Assembly (NCBI RefSeq): GCF_008086205.1
Contig: NZ_VSKK01000004.1
Coordinates: forward strand, 158,072-222,071
DNA length: 64,000 bases
From: Bizionia myxarmorum
GTDB taxonomy: Bacteria; Bacteroidota; Bacteroidia; Flavobacteriales; Flavobacteriaceae
Reading direction: 5' to 3'
Shown here: positions 47,727 through 56,789 of the stretch, piece by piece
How positions within the stretch are numbered: position 1 is the stretch's first letter
How the letters are laid out: each line of letters starts with the position of its first letter
The notes under the pieces: model-generated
What the model was told of the DNA's origin: nothing
Databases searched by the model: none
Seen by the model: the letters and a program-made list of their open reading frames with translations, nothing else
Made by a program: the position numbers and the translations under genes

Positions 47727-48233
47727 TTACTCTTTAGTGGTTAACTCAAGAATTTTTGAAAAGAGTGAACTTCCCGATTTTCCGTGTTGATGAGGCTCGA
47801 CGTTTGCCTTTAACATATTTAGCAATTTGCAATGCGTTTTTTTTACCTCATAGCCAGAAGCAAGTAATAAACGCTCCAATGGTTTTTCATAAGGAATAAG
47901 CACATTATCGCCTTGAATAAAAAGGGGTAAATGTTTGTTTCCTATTTCATAACAAACGGTTCCCATTTCGTAAATAGACCTTGGTGTGACTTGTATTGCA
48001 TCACAAGGCAAGATATTTACGAGCACAACTTTCTCTTCATCTTCATAAAGAATATCGCCTTCTTTAAGTCGTGTGCCTTCTTTTAAAAATTTGATAACTA
48101 TTTCATCATTAGCTTCCGTTTTCTTCCGCATAATCCGTTTTGTAGTCTCAAACCATTCTAAATTTAGGATATCTCGTTTCTTGTTATCAATGGGATATAC
48201 TTCAGCATTACCAATTACTTCTTTACAAATCAT
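47727..48233 (-). CDS. ureE: urease nickel-carrier protein UreE
   Basis: 168 residues. The N-terminal peptide-binding domain is followed by the metal domain with KFLKEGTRLKEGDILYEDEE, IQVTPRSIYEMGTVCYEIGNKHLPLF and HCKLLNMLKANVEPHQHGK, where GNKH supplies the bridging nickel histidine. The tail has only one HQH rather than a long polyhistidine. UreE dimers deliver nickel to UreG. It begins 11 bases after the ureC stop. Confidence 0.92.
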   Translation of the reverse strand: MICKEVIGNAEVYPIDNKKRDILNLEWFETTKRIMRKKTEANDEIVIKFLKEGTRLKEGDILYEDEEKVVLVNILPCDAIQVTPRSIYEMGTVCYEIGNKHLPLFIQGDNVLIPYEKPLERLLLASGYEVKKTHCKLLNMLKANVEPHQHGKSGSSLFSKILELTTKE

Positions 48234-48244
48234 AAACGCTCGAC

Positions 48245-49972
48245 TTAAAATAAGAAATATCGCTGTGCTAACGGAACAACCTCTAAAGGTTGATTAGTAA
48301 TCACCTTTCCATCTACAGTTACTTCATAATTTTCTGGATTGATTTCTATGTTTGGTAAATCATCGTTATGAATCATATCTTTTTTACCTGCAGTTCTGCA
48401 ACCTTTTACTGCTATTAATTTTCTATTAACTTCATATTTTTCTGCAATATTATTATCTATTGCCACCTGTGAAACAAAAGTAACCGCTGTTTTATTAACT
48501 GCTGAACCGAATGCTCCAAACATTCTTCGCATTAAAACAGGTTGCGGCGTAGGTATTGCTCCGTTAGGATCTCCCATTTTGCTTGCTGCAATCATTCCAC
48601 CTTTGATAATCATTTCTGGTTTTGCACCAAAAAAAGCTGGTTTCCATAATACTAAATCTGCCATTTTACCTGCTTCAATAGAGCCTACGTGATTTGATAT
48701 TCCGTGCGCAATTGCAGGGTTAATGGTGTATTTAGCAATGTATCGTTTTACTCTAAAGTTATCTGCTTCAATTTTGTCATCATCCTTTAAATAACCACGT
48801 TGTACTTTGTTTTTATGCGCTGTTTGCCAAGTTCTTGTAATTACCTCGGCAACTCTTCCCATTGCTTGAGAATCTGAACTCATCATACTAATTGAGCCCA
48901 TATCGTGAAGAATATCCTCGGCAGCCATTGTTTCTTTTCTAATTCTTGAATCTGCAAAAGCAACATCTTCTGGAATGGATTTTTTTAAATGGTGTGCAAC
49001 CATCAACATATCTAAATGCTCATCAACTGTGTTAACCGTAAATGGTCTTGTTGGGTTTGTTGAACTTGGAAGCACATTTGGGTGTGATGCTATTTTCATA
49101 ATATCTGGCGCATGACCACCACCAGCACCTTCGGTATGAAACGTATGTATTGTCCTACCATTTATGGCATTAACTGTATCTTCTAAAAAACCTGCCTCAT
49201 TCAGACTATCTGCGTGTAGAGCAACTTGTATGTCATATTCTTCAGCAACTGTAAGAGACGCATCTATTGCAGCAGGTGTAGCACCCCAATCTTCGTGTAC
49301 TTTTAGACCAAGAGCTCCAGCTTCAATTTGTTCTTTTAAGGGTGCTGTTGTGCTACAGTTTCCTTTTCCAAAAAAACCAACGTTCATGGGGAAGTCCTCT
49401 GTAGCCTGAATCATTTTCTCAATGTGCCACGCACCAGAAGTTACTAGAGTGGCACTTGTACCATCCGCAGGTCCAGAACCACCGCCTATCATTGTGGTAA
49501 TGCCACTAAATAAAGCGTGATCTACCTGTTGCGGACTAATAAAATGAACATGCGTGTCTATACCACCAGCAGTAAGAATATGGCCTGCACCAGAATGAAC
49601 TTCTGTAGATGCGCCAATAATCATATTTTCAGTAACACCATCCATCGTATCAGGATTTCCTGCTTTACCAATGCCTACAATTTTTCCATCTTTAATACCA
49701 ACATCGCCTTTCACGATTCCCCAATGGTCAATGACTACGACATTAATAATTACAAAATCCAGAACACCTTGATCTCTTGTTTTGGTCGAGGACTGTGCCA
49801 TACCATCTCTTACGGTTTTACCACCACCAAAGGTCCTCTATTCTCCGTAGTGGTCTTTATTATAATCTTTTTCAATTTGAATAAACAGTTCTGTATCTCC
49901 TAAACGAATTTTATCGCCTTCTGTAGGACCGTAAATATTCGCGTATTTTAATCTATCTACTTTAAAGCTCAT
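48245..49972 (-). pseudogene. ureC: urease alpha subunit UreC, interrupted by in-frame TAG at codon 45
   Basis: The start ATG at 49972 overlaps the ureB stop (ATGA). The frame reads [20 protein letters not shown] and on to KDHYGE, then TAG at 49838-49840, then [20 protein letters not shown] to the normal end AQRYFLF. Total length (575 codons) is normal. All nickel-site parts are there: [22 protein letters not shown] (carbamylated lysine), [29 protein letters not shown]. The flap reads VAHHL; usual is VCHHL. Relatives probably have glutamate at the stop, so GAG to TAG fits. Restart at 49801 would lose 57 residues. Unless suppressed or an error, urease is inactive. Confidence 0.85.
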
Positions 49973-50343
49973 GATTTTGTGTTTTTAAAATTTGCAGATT
50001 CCATTTTCTTCATCGCTTTCGATAAGCTTTCTTTTGATGTTGTGTCGCCTTGTGTTAGATTGCTAGCACCATAAGATTTTCTACTTCCACCTAAATCTAT
50101 TAACTGTACTTGGAAAGATTCACCAGGTTCAAAACGCATAGCAGTTCCTGCTAAAATATCCAACCGTTTTCCAAACGCTTTTTCTCGATCGAAAGACATT
50201 TCTTTATTTACTTCAAAAAAATGATAATGAGAACCAATCTGTACAGGACGGTCACCAGTATTTATCACTTTTAAATTGATACTTTCGTGGTTGGCGTTAC
50301 AAATTATTTCTTCTTCTTTTAAAATATATTCTCCTGGTATCAT
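49969..50343 (-). CDS. ureB: urease beta subunit UreB
   Basis: 124 residues. [35 protein letters not shown] and [25 protein letters not shown] are the family marks. UreB packs with UreA and UreC as (ABC)3. It starts 16 bases after ureA and its TGA overlaps the ureC start by four bases. Subunits are separate, as in most bacteria other than Helicobacter. Confidence 0.95.
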   Translation of the reverse strand: MIPGEYILKEEEIICNANHESINLKVINTGDRPVQIGSHYHFFEVNKEMSFDREKAFGKRLDILAGTAMRFEPGESFQVQLIDLGGSRKSYGASNLTQGDTTSKESLSKAMKKMESANFKNTKS

Positions 50344-50359
50344 AATTTTATATTTTTTA

Positions 50360-50662
50360 TTAACGAATAGGGTTGTGTACAGTTACCAGTTTGGTTCCGT
50401 CTGGAAAAGTAGCTTCAATTTGTACATCTTGAATCATTTCTGGCACACCTTCCATAACGTCTTCCCTTGTAAGAAATGTAGCTCCTATTTGCATACATTC
50501 TGCCACTTTTTTGCCATCTCTTGCTAATTCGTGTAATCTAGAACTTATTAATGCTATGGATTCTGGGTGATTTAATTTTACGCCTCTGGCTAATCGTTTT
50601 TCAGCGAGTTCTCCTGCTAAAAAAAGCATCAGTTTTTCGGTTTCTCTTGAGGTTAATTTCAT
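50360..50662 (-). CDS. ureA: urease gamma subunit UreA
   Basis: 100 residues, exact family length. [37 protein letters not shown] and [31 protein letters not shown] are diagnostic. First gene of the structural urease genes. The 255 bases upstream hold an AT-rich promoter region with a TATCTTTA box near 50765 on the minus strand. Confidence 0.96.
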   Translation of the reverse strand: MKLTSRETEKLMLFLAGELAEKRLARGVKLNHPESIALISSRLHELARDGKKVAECMQIGATFLTREDVMEGVPEMIQDVQIEATFPDGTKLVTVHNPIR

Positions 50663-50917
50663 AACTTTATTTTAATAGTTTTAAAGGTTACAATGTCTCG
50701 TTAATTTCTTATTTTAAAGTTTTTGCACTCGTAATGCTTTTCTTTTAAAATGATTATATTCTTTAAAGATATCTAAATAAAAAATGAAATAGCATAAGGT
50801 TTATTGTGTATTACTATATTTATTTAACTGCCACAGAACTGTAATAAACCAATTGGCACGTTTAAAAATTGAAAGAAGAACAATTTCACATGTCCTGAAA
50901 TATTGTTGATTTAAACT

Positions 50918-51214
50918 TTATCCATTACTTTTTATTTCTGGTTTCACTCCTCGAATACGCTCCAATAATGCAATATGCAAGTCGTTTTGATAAGCTACAG
51001 CTTCTAATACAATACCAATAGCTTGAAGTATAGAAATTGTTTCGCCGCTTGTAAATGGCGCGACAAGTACAGTTATAATCGGGCTTAAAAGCAATAATCC
51101 TGCTACAATGGTCGGGTCTAAATTCAAAGATCCTATTTGAACAAAAACCCTAGCTAAAGAATGACCAATAACTGCCAAACAAATCATCCACCACCAGTTA
51201 GCCATTGTAATCAT
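50918..51214 (-). CDS. small hypothetical membrane protein
   Basis: 98 residues, with hydrophobic segments at about 8-28 and 36-55, and a C-terminal amphipathic end LHIALLERIRGVKPEIK. I do not recognise it. Position upstream of ureA on the same strand would suit a urease-linked transporter or stress protein, but the 255-base gap argues against one operon. The start may be the second ATG (51205). Confidence 0.45.
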   Translation of the reverse strand: MITMANWWWMICLAVIGHSLARVFVQIGSLNLDPTIVAGLLLLSPIITVLVAPFTSGETISILQAIGIVLEAVAYQNDLHIALLERIRGVKPEIKSNG

Positions 51215-51299
51215 ATTTTTAAAATTTTATACTAGACGCTATTAGCTAATGAATTATAAAATACTTTTAAATAATTGAGTTGTCTTATTACTTGAAATT

Positions 51300-51427
51300 A
51301 CGTGGTTATATAAGGAAAGTGTGGATTTATGTTCGAGGGTTTTCCGAAGGAAAATCGGAAGGATGCAAACGCGCTTTTACTTTTAATTAGGAACTGAACT
51401 ACGCATATTTTTATACGTTGTTGGCAG
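51300..51427 (-). repeat. attC-like long hairpin element, distant copy of the 63-kb array sites
   Basis: On the minus strand it reads CTGCCAAC, ACGTATAAAAATATGC, about 45 bases, CCGATTTTCCTTCGGAAAA with CCCTCG, then CACACTTTCCTTATATAACC. The order and sequence follow the sites at 63.34-63.48 and 63.75-63.88 kb (GTATAAAAAATGC, GATTTTCC-TKC-GGAAAATC, CCTCG, GCAC). The left key GCCAAC ends in AAC as there. The right end has GTA where the others have GTT, so it may be decayed. Confidence 0.6.
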
Positions 51428-51448
51428 TTGTTTTTTATTTTCGGTTCT

Positions 51449-51608
51449 ATTTTTTCTTTCTCAACAGCAATATTTCTTTTTGCAGTTATGATATTTTTAT
51501 ACGCAGGAACAATATTTCTTTTGGCAGTAGTGAGATTTCTTTTGGCAGTAGAGATATTTATATGGGCAGTTGCAAGAATTCTAATGGCAGTTGTGAGATT
51601 TCTTTTTT
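51449..51608. repeat. 21-bp tandem repeat, about seven units
   Basis: Units of exactly 21 bases follow each other at 51470, 51491, 51512, 51533, 51554 and 51575, with weaker units on both sides; consensus ATATTTCTTTTGGCAGTWGTG. The period is seven codons, and plus-strand frames give heptad peptides (for example ISFGSSE, ISFGSRD). The open frames are short and the repeat lies between a dyad element and non-coding DNA, so I do not call a gene. Confidence 0.75.
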
Positions 51609-51610
51609 AA

Positions 51611-52086
51611 GTGGGCATAATATAAGATATAGTTGCTCTGATTTATTTTCATGTAAGCTTCTTTAAAATGTCAGAAGTTAGATTCGAAAACACAACCTCG
51701 TTTTCCGGCTGATTTGTAGTGGCAGTATTTAAATTTTTTGCTAAAACTGTAATGAGCATACGATTGTTTTTAAAATTACTGCCAACAAAGTACTGTGTTA
51801 AAAAATTGCATATTTCTTCATTAATTTATACATTATTATATGGAGTTCAAAAGAATTTATTTTTTTGAGCTTTACTTTTTAAAATTTAAATCTGGTTTAT
51901 TTTGATAATTATTTAGTGGCCAAATTATTTAATTATATTTTCAGATTCTTCAAAAAAGAAGGAGGCTGCTAATCAAAATCTATAGAAACATCCTTCGGGG
52001 TAAAAGAAAGAATTCTGAACCTTCTATAATTTTAAAAGTAATGATTAAATAGTTGGTTTGCCTATATTTGAAAAAATTATTTCCCC
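51611..52086. other. intergenic before the CHAT gene
   Basis: 476 bases with no gene. A further ACTGCCAAC occurs at about 51778-51786, on the plus strand, which equals the key of the 51.3-kb element in inverted position; GGCAGT also recurs at 51721. The promoter of the CHAT gene should be in the last 100 bases. Confidence 0.4.
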
Positions 52087-55000
52087 ATGAAAAGATTTTA
52101 TTTTACCATATTTTTTCTATATGTTTTTCAGTTTTTACTTGCCCAAAACCCGACAGATTTACAGTTCAAAGAAGCTGAAACTTTTCTTAATAAGGGATAT
52201 ATAGATGGAGATTATTCTGGGTGGAAAAAAGCAGATTCTATTTTCAATGCCTTGACAGTAAAAAATAATTTTAGTTCTGTAGAAAAACAGATTTTATCTA
52301 ATTTATATAGTATCCAAATTCACCTGGGAAAAACCCCCGAAAAACATGTAACTATTCTCAATGATCTTATTGCAAAATACCACTCAAATAATTTAAATAA
52401 CTCAGAATTAATAGATAAGCTGAATTATTTTAAACACCAAATGCAATTTCAATTAAAGGAACCAGGAGCTGAAGATGAACTATTAAAAATTATAAAAAAA
52501 CAACTAAATTCTTCTACTCCCAATAATTATATTTTGGCAGCTGCTTATGACTTTTTAGGTAGGGAATATCACAATCAGAAAAAATTTGATAAAAGCGCAG
52601 ATTTTTGCAGGAAATCTTCTATCTATTTTAGAAAAACTCCTTTTAAACATAGATATATTGCTTCTTTGCAAGCCACAGGTGCAACATATTACTATAATGA
52701 TAAAATAGACAGCTCTCTTTATTTTATGAAAAAGGCCTATGTTGAAATCAAAAAAAAGAGGACTCCCGATAATGAGCGAATATCCCAATTAGCATTTAGT
52801 ATTGGCATAATCAATCAAGGAAAAACAGGAGAATATATTGAAGCCGAAGATTTTTTTAAAGAAGCTATTGATTATGAAATTAAAGCAAATAGCGAAGATA
52901 GCCCTACTTTAATTACGCATTATGCCGTACTTGCAGATAATTTTTACATCCTTAAAGACATAGACCAAGCGGAATATTACGCCAGTAAAGCCTATTTTTT
53001 AGCAAATGATGTATTAAAAACCGAGAGTATTTACTTGCGTTCTTTAGCTGCCATGTCACTAACAAAAGTATATGTCTCTAAAAACAATTTTGCAAAAGCC
53101 AGAGAGCTTATAGATAAAGTACTTGTGGAAAGTGTCGAATTTTTTGGTGAAGACGACAAGTTTACATCGCAAGTTTTTAATGATAAAGCTTTTGTGGAAA
53201 TGAATGCTAACAGCTATATAGAGGCAGAAAAATATCTTTTACGTTCTGTAAAAGCATCTGAAAACATTAATAGGGTTTATTCAAAAATGGCAGCTTATGC
53301 CATGCTGAATGAAATGTTTTCCGAAATAAACCAATTTGACAGAGCTTTACTATACGCCAAAAAACACAAAGAACTAATCAACCTGCATTTAAAGACAGAT
53401 TATAAAATTAAAACAATAAATAACACCTGCCTTACCCGAGCATATATAGGCCTTAAGGAGTTAGATTCTGCCAAAATGGTACTGCAAGAGATTAAAGAGA
53501 GTTTAAAAACCTATGACAATAAAAAGGAATTAGAAACTCAAATTATTGCTTTGGAAAATGAGCTGTTATTAGAAAAATACAAAAAAAACCTTCAAAATAA
53601 AACACTCGATGGAGCTTATCAAAATATAGAACCTTTGATAAAAAAATTAATTTTCGGAAAAAGTGATTATAAATATCAGAACTCAAAAATATTCTACAGT
53701 AAAAGTATCATGCCGTACATAAACACTTCTTTAGAAATATGCCAACTAAAATATGCAAAGAATCAAGATCCAAACGTGTTAAATACTATTTTCAAATTAA
53801 TGGAAATTAATAAATCGTCTATATTATTGGATGGAATAACTGATTTTAGAATCAAGATAGAAAAAGGAGTTCCTCAGGAAATTATGGATGAAGAAGCCAT
53901 TACAAGGGCCAATCTGATGGAGATTAATGAAAAAGTTTACAAGCATAAAAAAGACAGCAATGCATTACCTAAAGATATAGGTCTGCTTATAGACAATCAA
54001 CTGGTGCTCAATTCGAAATTAGATAGTATTCAAGAACTTTTAAAAAACAACTTTCCTGAATATTATAAAGTAAAAAATCTAACAGAAGCAAAATCCCTAA
54101 AGTTCTATCAAAAGGAAGTGATAAAAAAAGGACAATGTATTATAGAATATTACTTAAATGATGACAAACTATACCGATTAGTTATCAGTAAAGACGAAGT
54201 GCTATTTGATGAATTACCAAAATCTAAAACCATCATAGCACAAATAGAACAATTATATAACGCCGTACAAAGTAGAACGGATATTTCAAAATTATCCCAA
54301 CAATTAGGACAGGTTCTATTACCAGAGTTTTCTTCAGAAATAAAAGAACTTATATTTATTACAGATGGCTCTTTGGGAAAAATTCCTTTTGAAATTTTAG
54401 ACTATAAGCAGGCATATTTACTACAAAATTATCAAGTAAGCTATGCCGGTTCTTTACAATTATACCAAGAGCAGGTTGCCATTCATAAAAAGCAGGAAAC
54501 ACCTTTAAACTGGATGGGATTTGCTCCAGATTATAAAGAAAAATTACTTGCAACAAATAAGCAGGAAGTAAAAACCATTGCAAAATTGACCAATGGAACG
54601 TACAGCGTTGGCGTGAATGCAACAAAACAGAGTTTTTTAAAGACGAGCAATAACGCCTCCATATTACATCTTGCGACTCATGCCACCTTGAATAAAGAGA
54701 ATCCTATGTTGAATAAAATGATTTTTTATGACAATGGAAATAATTCTTATGAGCTTACTTCCGCAGAAATATATGGATTAAGCTTACGCGCAAATTTAGC
54801 TGTCTTGAGTGCCTGTGAAACCGGAAGAGGCACCTTTGAAAATGATGGCATAATGAGTATGTCCCGAGCTTTTGCCTACGCTGGTGTGCCAAGTACCATA
54901 ATGAGCTTGTGGAAGGTTCCAGATACTCAAACAACTATGATAATGGTTTTGTTTTATGAAAACCTGAAAAAAGGGCAACAAAAAAATGAAGCTTTACAAA

Positions 55001-55191
55001 ATGCCAAACTCAACTATCTTGAGAGCGTCAGGCATCCCGAGTTAAAGCATCCATATTATTGGGCAGGTTTTGTATTAAATGGTGATATTACACCTATACA
55101 AAATACCAGTAATTTATGGTGGTATTTAGCAGCTTCGACGATTGTTTTGGCTTTGGTGTTTCTTTTATTTTGGAGAAAAAAATCAATCTAA
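52087..55191 (+). CDS. secreted TPR-CHAT domain protein with C-terminal membrane anchor
   Basis: 1034 residues. Signal peptide ending FLLAQ, TPR-like helices from about 30 to 500 (for example YAVLADNFYILKDIDQAEYYASKAY), then a CHAT caspase-like domain from about 680 to 990. The expected dyad is histidine in ASILHLATHATLN and cysteine in LAVLSACETGRG; GVPSTIMSLWKVPD and HPYYWAGFVLNGD are also CHAT-typical. A final helix WWYLAASTIVLALVFLLFW with KKS after it anchors the end. CHAT proteases act in defence and cell-death pathways; this exported class is widespread in Bacteroidota and its targets are unknown. Its 3' end overlaps a convergent TPR gene by 9 bases. Confidence 0.85.
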   Translation: MKRFYFTIFFLYVFQFLLAQNPTDLQFKEAETFLNKGYIDGDYSGWKKADSIFNALTVKNNFSSVEKQILSNLYSIQIHLGKTPEKHVTILNDLIAKYHSNNLNNSELIDKLNYFKHQMQFQLKEPGAEDELLKIIKKQLNSSTPNNYILAAAYDFLGREYHNQKKFDKSADFCRKSSIYFRKTPFKHRYIASLQATGATYYYNDKIDSSLYFMKKAYVEIKKKRTPDNERISQLAFSIGIINQGKTGEYIEAEDFFKEAIDYEIKANSEDSPTLITHYAVLADNFYILKDIDQAEYYASKAYFLANDVLKTESIYLRSLAAMSLTKVYVSKNNFAKARELIDKVLVESVEFFGEDDKFTSQVFNDKAFVEMNANSYIEAEKYLLRSVKASENINRVYSKMAAYAMLNEMFSEINQFDRALLYAKKHKELINLHLKTDYKIKTINNTCLTRAYIGLKELDSAKMVLQEIKESLKTYDNKKELETQIIALENELLLEKYKKNLQNKTLDGAYQNIEPLIKKLIFGKSDYKYQNSKIFYSKSIMPYINTSLEICQLKYAKNQDPNVLNTIFKLMEINKSSILLDGITDFRIKIEKGVPQEIMDEEAITRANLMEINEKVYKHKKDSNALPKDIGLLIDNQLVLNSKLDSIQELLKNNFPEYYKVKNLTEAKSLKFYQKEVIKKGQCIIEYYLNDDKLYRLVISKDEVLFDELPKSKTIIAQIEQLYNAVQSRTDISKLSQQLGQVLLPEFSSEIKELIFITDGSLGKIPFEILDYKQAYLLQNYQVSYAGSLQLYQEQVAIHKKQETPLNWMGFAPDYKEKLLATNKQEVKTIAKLTNGTYSVGVNATKQSFLKTSNNASILHLATHATLNKENPMLNKMIFYDNGNNSYELTSAEIYGLSLRANLAVLSACETGRGTFENDGIMSMSRAFAYAGVPSTIMSLWKVPDTQTTMIMVLFYENLKKGQQKNEALQNAKLNYLESVRHPELKHPYYWAGFVLNGDITPIQNTSNLWWYLAASTIVLALVFLLFWRKKSI

Positions 55192-55881
55192 TTTTTGTAA
55201 TAATTCTTTTGCTTCTTTAGTGTAAAGGCTATTAACTGAAAGTGATTCCAAAAGTTTTTTACTTTCTGAAACATCTTTTTGTTTTACCTTTACAAGTGCC
55301 AAATACCATGTAGCATGATCCTTATAACTTGAAGACCAAGGGATGTTCGCAAAAATAACAGCAGCCTGTTCCAATTGATTCAATTTCATTAATGAAATAG
55401 CCTTGTAAAATAATGCATATTCTTCTGGATTATTTTTTGATATGGTTTCAAATAACTGTGATGCCTTTGCAAAATCGCCATTCTCATAAGCTATAAAAGC
55501 TTCTGTTGTTACGGTTTTTTCGTCATTTCCGTTTCTAACAACCGGATCTACAAGGTTTGGATAAACCTCAAAATAAGAAGCATAAAGCTTGTCGTAATTG
55601 GGACCCTGGTTAGTATACCAAAATGATAAGCCTATGAGTAATAAAAAACTAGCGGCAACATACAACCATTTAAGATTTGGCTGTTTTTTACTTTCATATT
55701 TTTGAAGTCTTTCTTTCAAAAGAGCCCGTTCTTCAAGGGTGATAGCCATTTTTAGTTTTCTTTGAAAAACGACTTCTTCAGCAAATGCAGAATCTGTAAG
55801 CCTAAGATTATCAAATGCTAGGGTTTCTTCTGCGCTGAGGCTGTTCTCAAAATAATGGTTCAAAAGCTTTTCTTTATCCAT
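55183..55881 (-). CDS. probable anti-sigma-like membrane protein with TPR repeats
   Basis: 232 residues. The cytosolic N-terminus (about 85 residues, LLNHYFENSLSAEETLAFDN) looks like a zinc-free anti-sigma domain, followed by one membrane helix (WLYVAASFLLLIGLSFWY) and periplasmic TPR-like helices (AYENGDFAKASQLFETISK, ALFYKAISLMKLNQLEQAAVIF). It is 1 base from the stop of the ECF sigma gene upstream, so the pair is cotranscribed. Inference: it holds the sigma factor until a periplasmic signal, perhaps linked to the CHAT protein. Confidence 0.7.
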   Translation of the reverse strand: MDKEKLLNHYFENSLSAEETLAFDNLRLTDSAFAEEVVFQRKLKMAITLEERALLKERLQKYESKKQPNLKWLYVAASFLLLIGLSFWYTNQGPNYDKLYASYFEVYPNLVDPVVRNGNDEKTVTTEAFIAYENGDFAKASQLFETISKNNPEEYALFYKAISLMKLNQLEQAAVIFANIPWSSSYKDHATWYLALVKVKQKDVSESKKLLESLSVNSLYTKEAKELLQKLD

Positions 55882-55882
55882 T

Positions 55883-56425
55883 CTATTTTTTTTTGATTGT
55901 AAGATCCCTTAACTTTTTAATACATCTTGATTTCTGACTTTTAGCTACATTTTTATTTTCATAATTCATAAGCTGTGTTATTTCTTCAAGCTTTTTTTCT
56001 TCATAGTAAAAAAGAGACAATACTTTTTTGCATTGTTCACCCAAATCCCTAAATACTTCTCGCATTCTAACAAGCTGAACATTGGTTATATTTTCGTCAT
56101 AATCGTCCCATTCAAAATGAAAGTTATCAATATTTTCATATGTAGTAGTTTGATTTCTCTTTTTCAGTTGGGCATAAATCATATATTTTCCTATACTAAA
56201 AAAATAGGTTTTTATAGAGCTTTTTAGCTCGTCTAGGTTCCCCTTTCGTGCATTTTCACATAAAGCAACAATGGCATCTTGATAAACATCTAGCAAATCG
56301 TCCTTACTTAAGGTGTATCTGCCTGCAAACATTAAGAAACCAGGTTTGTATTCATTATAAATAAAATGAATTGTCTTTTCATCTCCTTTTTTTAACAACT
56401 CAATTATATGCGACTCTTCATTCAT
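55883..56425 (-). CDS. ECF-type RNA polymerase sigma factor
   Basis: 180 residues. Region 2: FIYNEYKPGFLMFAGRY and DLLDVYQDAIVALCENA; region 4: MREVFRDLGEQCKKVLSLFYYEEKKLEEITQLMNYENKNVAKSQKSRCIKKL as in Bacteroidota sigma-70 family members linked to TPR/CHAT genes. It starts an operon with the anti-sigma-like gene and is convergent with the CHAT gene. Target promoters are unknown. Confidence 0.87.
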   Translation of the reverse strand: MNEESHIIELLKKGDEKTIHFIYNEYKPGFLMFAGRYTLSKDDLLDVYQDAIVALCENARKGNLDELKSSIKTYFFSIGKYMIYAQLKKRNQTTTYENIDNFHFEWDDYDENITNVQLVRMREVFRDLGEQCKKVLSLFYYEEKKLEEITQLMNYENKNVAKSQKSRCIKKLRDLTIKKK

Positions 56426-56789
56426 TAGTGATCTTTTAGGGCCTAAGTAAGCCTTTGTACTAAAAAAAATAAAATATAGTGTTTACTTTTCAAATTGCAC
56501 GACACCAACCAAGGTAATACGTAAAAAACATCTTACAAAATTCTAACAAAAAATTAATAGGAATCTATTAAAAAAATTTTGCAGAGGACTCGGAAATTAG
56601 AAGGCAAAGTTGCGTATAAATGAGGAGTTTCTGTTTATAGAAACTAAAGTTTAATTTAAAATAATGTCTATAAGTGAAGTAATAATAAGGCATATTCCGA
56701 GTTTTAGCCCCGGAATTTAGATAATCAAAGGATTTAAATTTTTAGAAATCCATGGCTAAAAAAAATTAAAAACTTTAAAACTAAAAAAA
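56426..56789. other. intergenic between divergent genes, nothing recognised
   Basis: 364 AT-rich bases between the sigma factor (minus) and the lipoprotein (plus). It must hold both promoters; no clear consensus boxes or hairpins were found. Confidence 0.35.

Noticed and set aside
2154..49972. Reassignment of TAG to tryptophan in this genome
   Set aside because: Several genes here use TAG as their natural end (for example the recombinase at 62416-62418 and the MscS fragment at 416-418) and normal TGG codons are common.
52087..55191. CHAT-TPR protein as part of a type III-E CRISPR (Craspase) or gasdermin defence module
   Set aside because: It has a signal peptide and C-terminal membrane anchor and no Cas or gasdermin gene nearby; it fits the exported Bacteroidota class instead.
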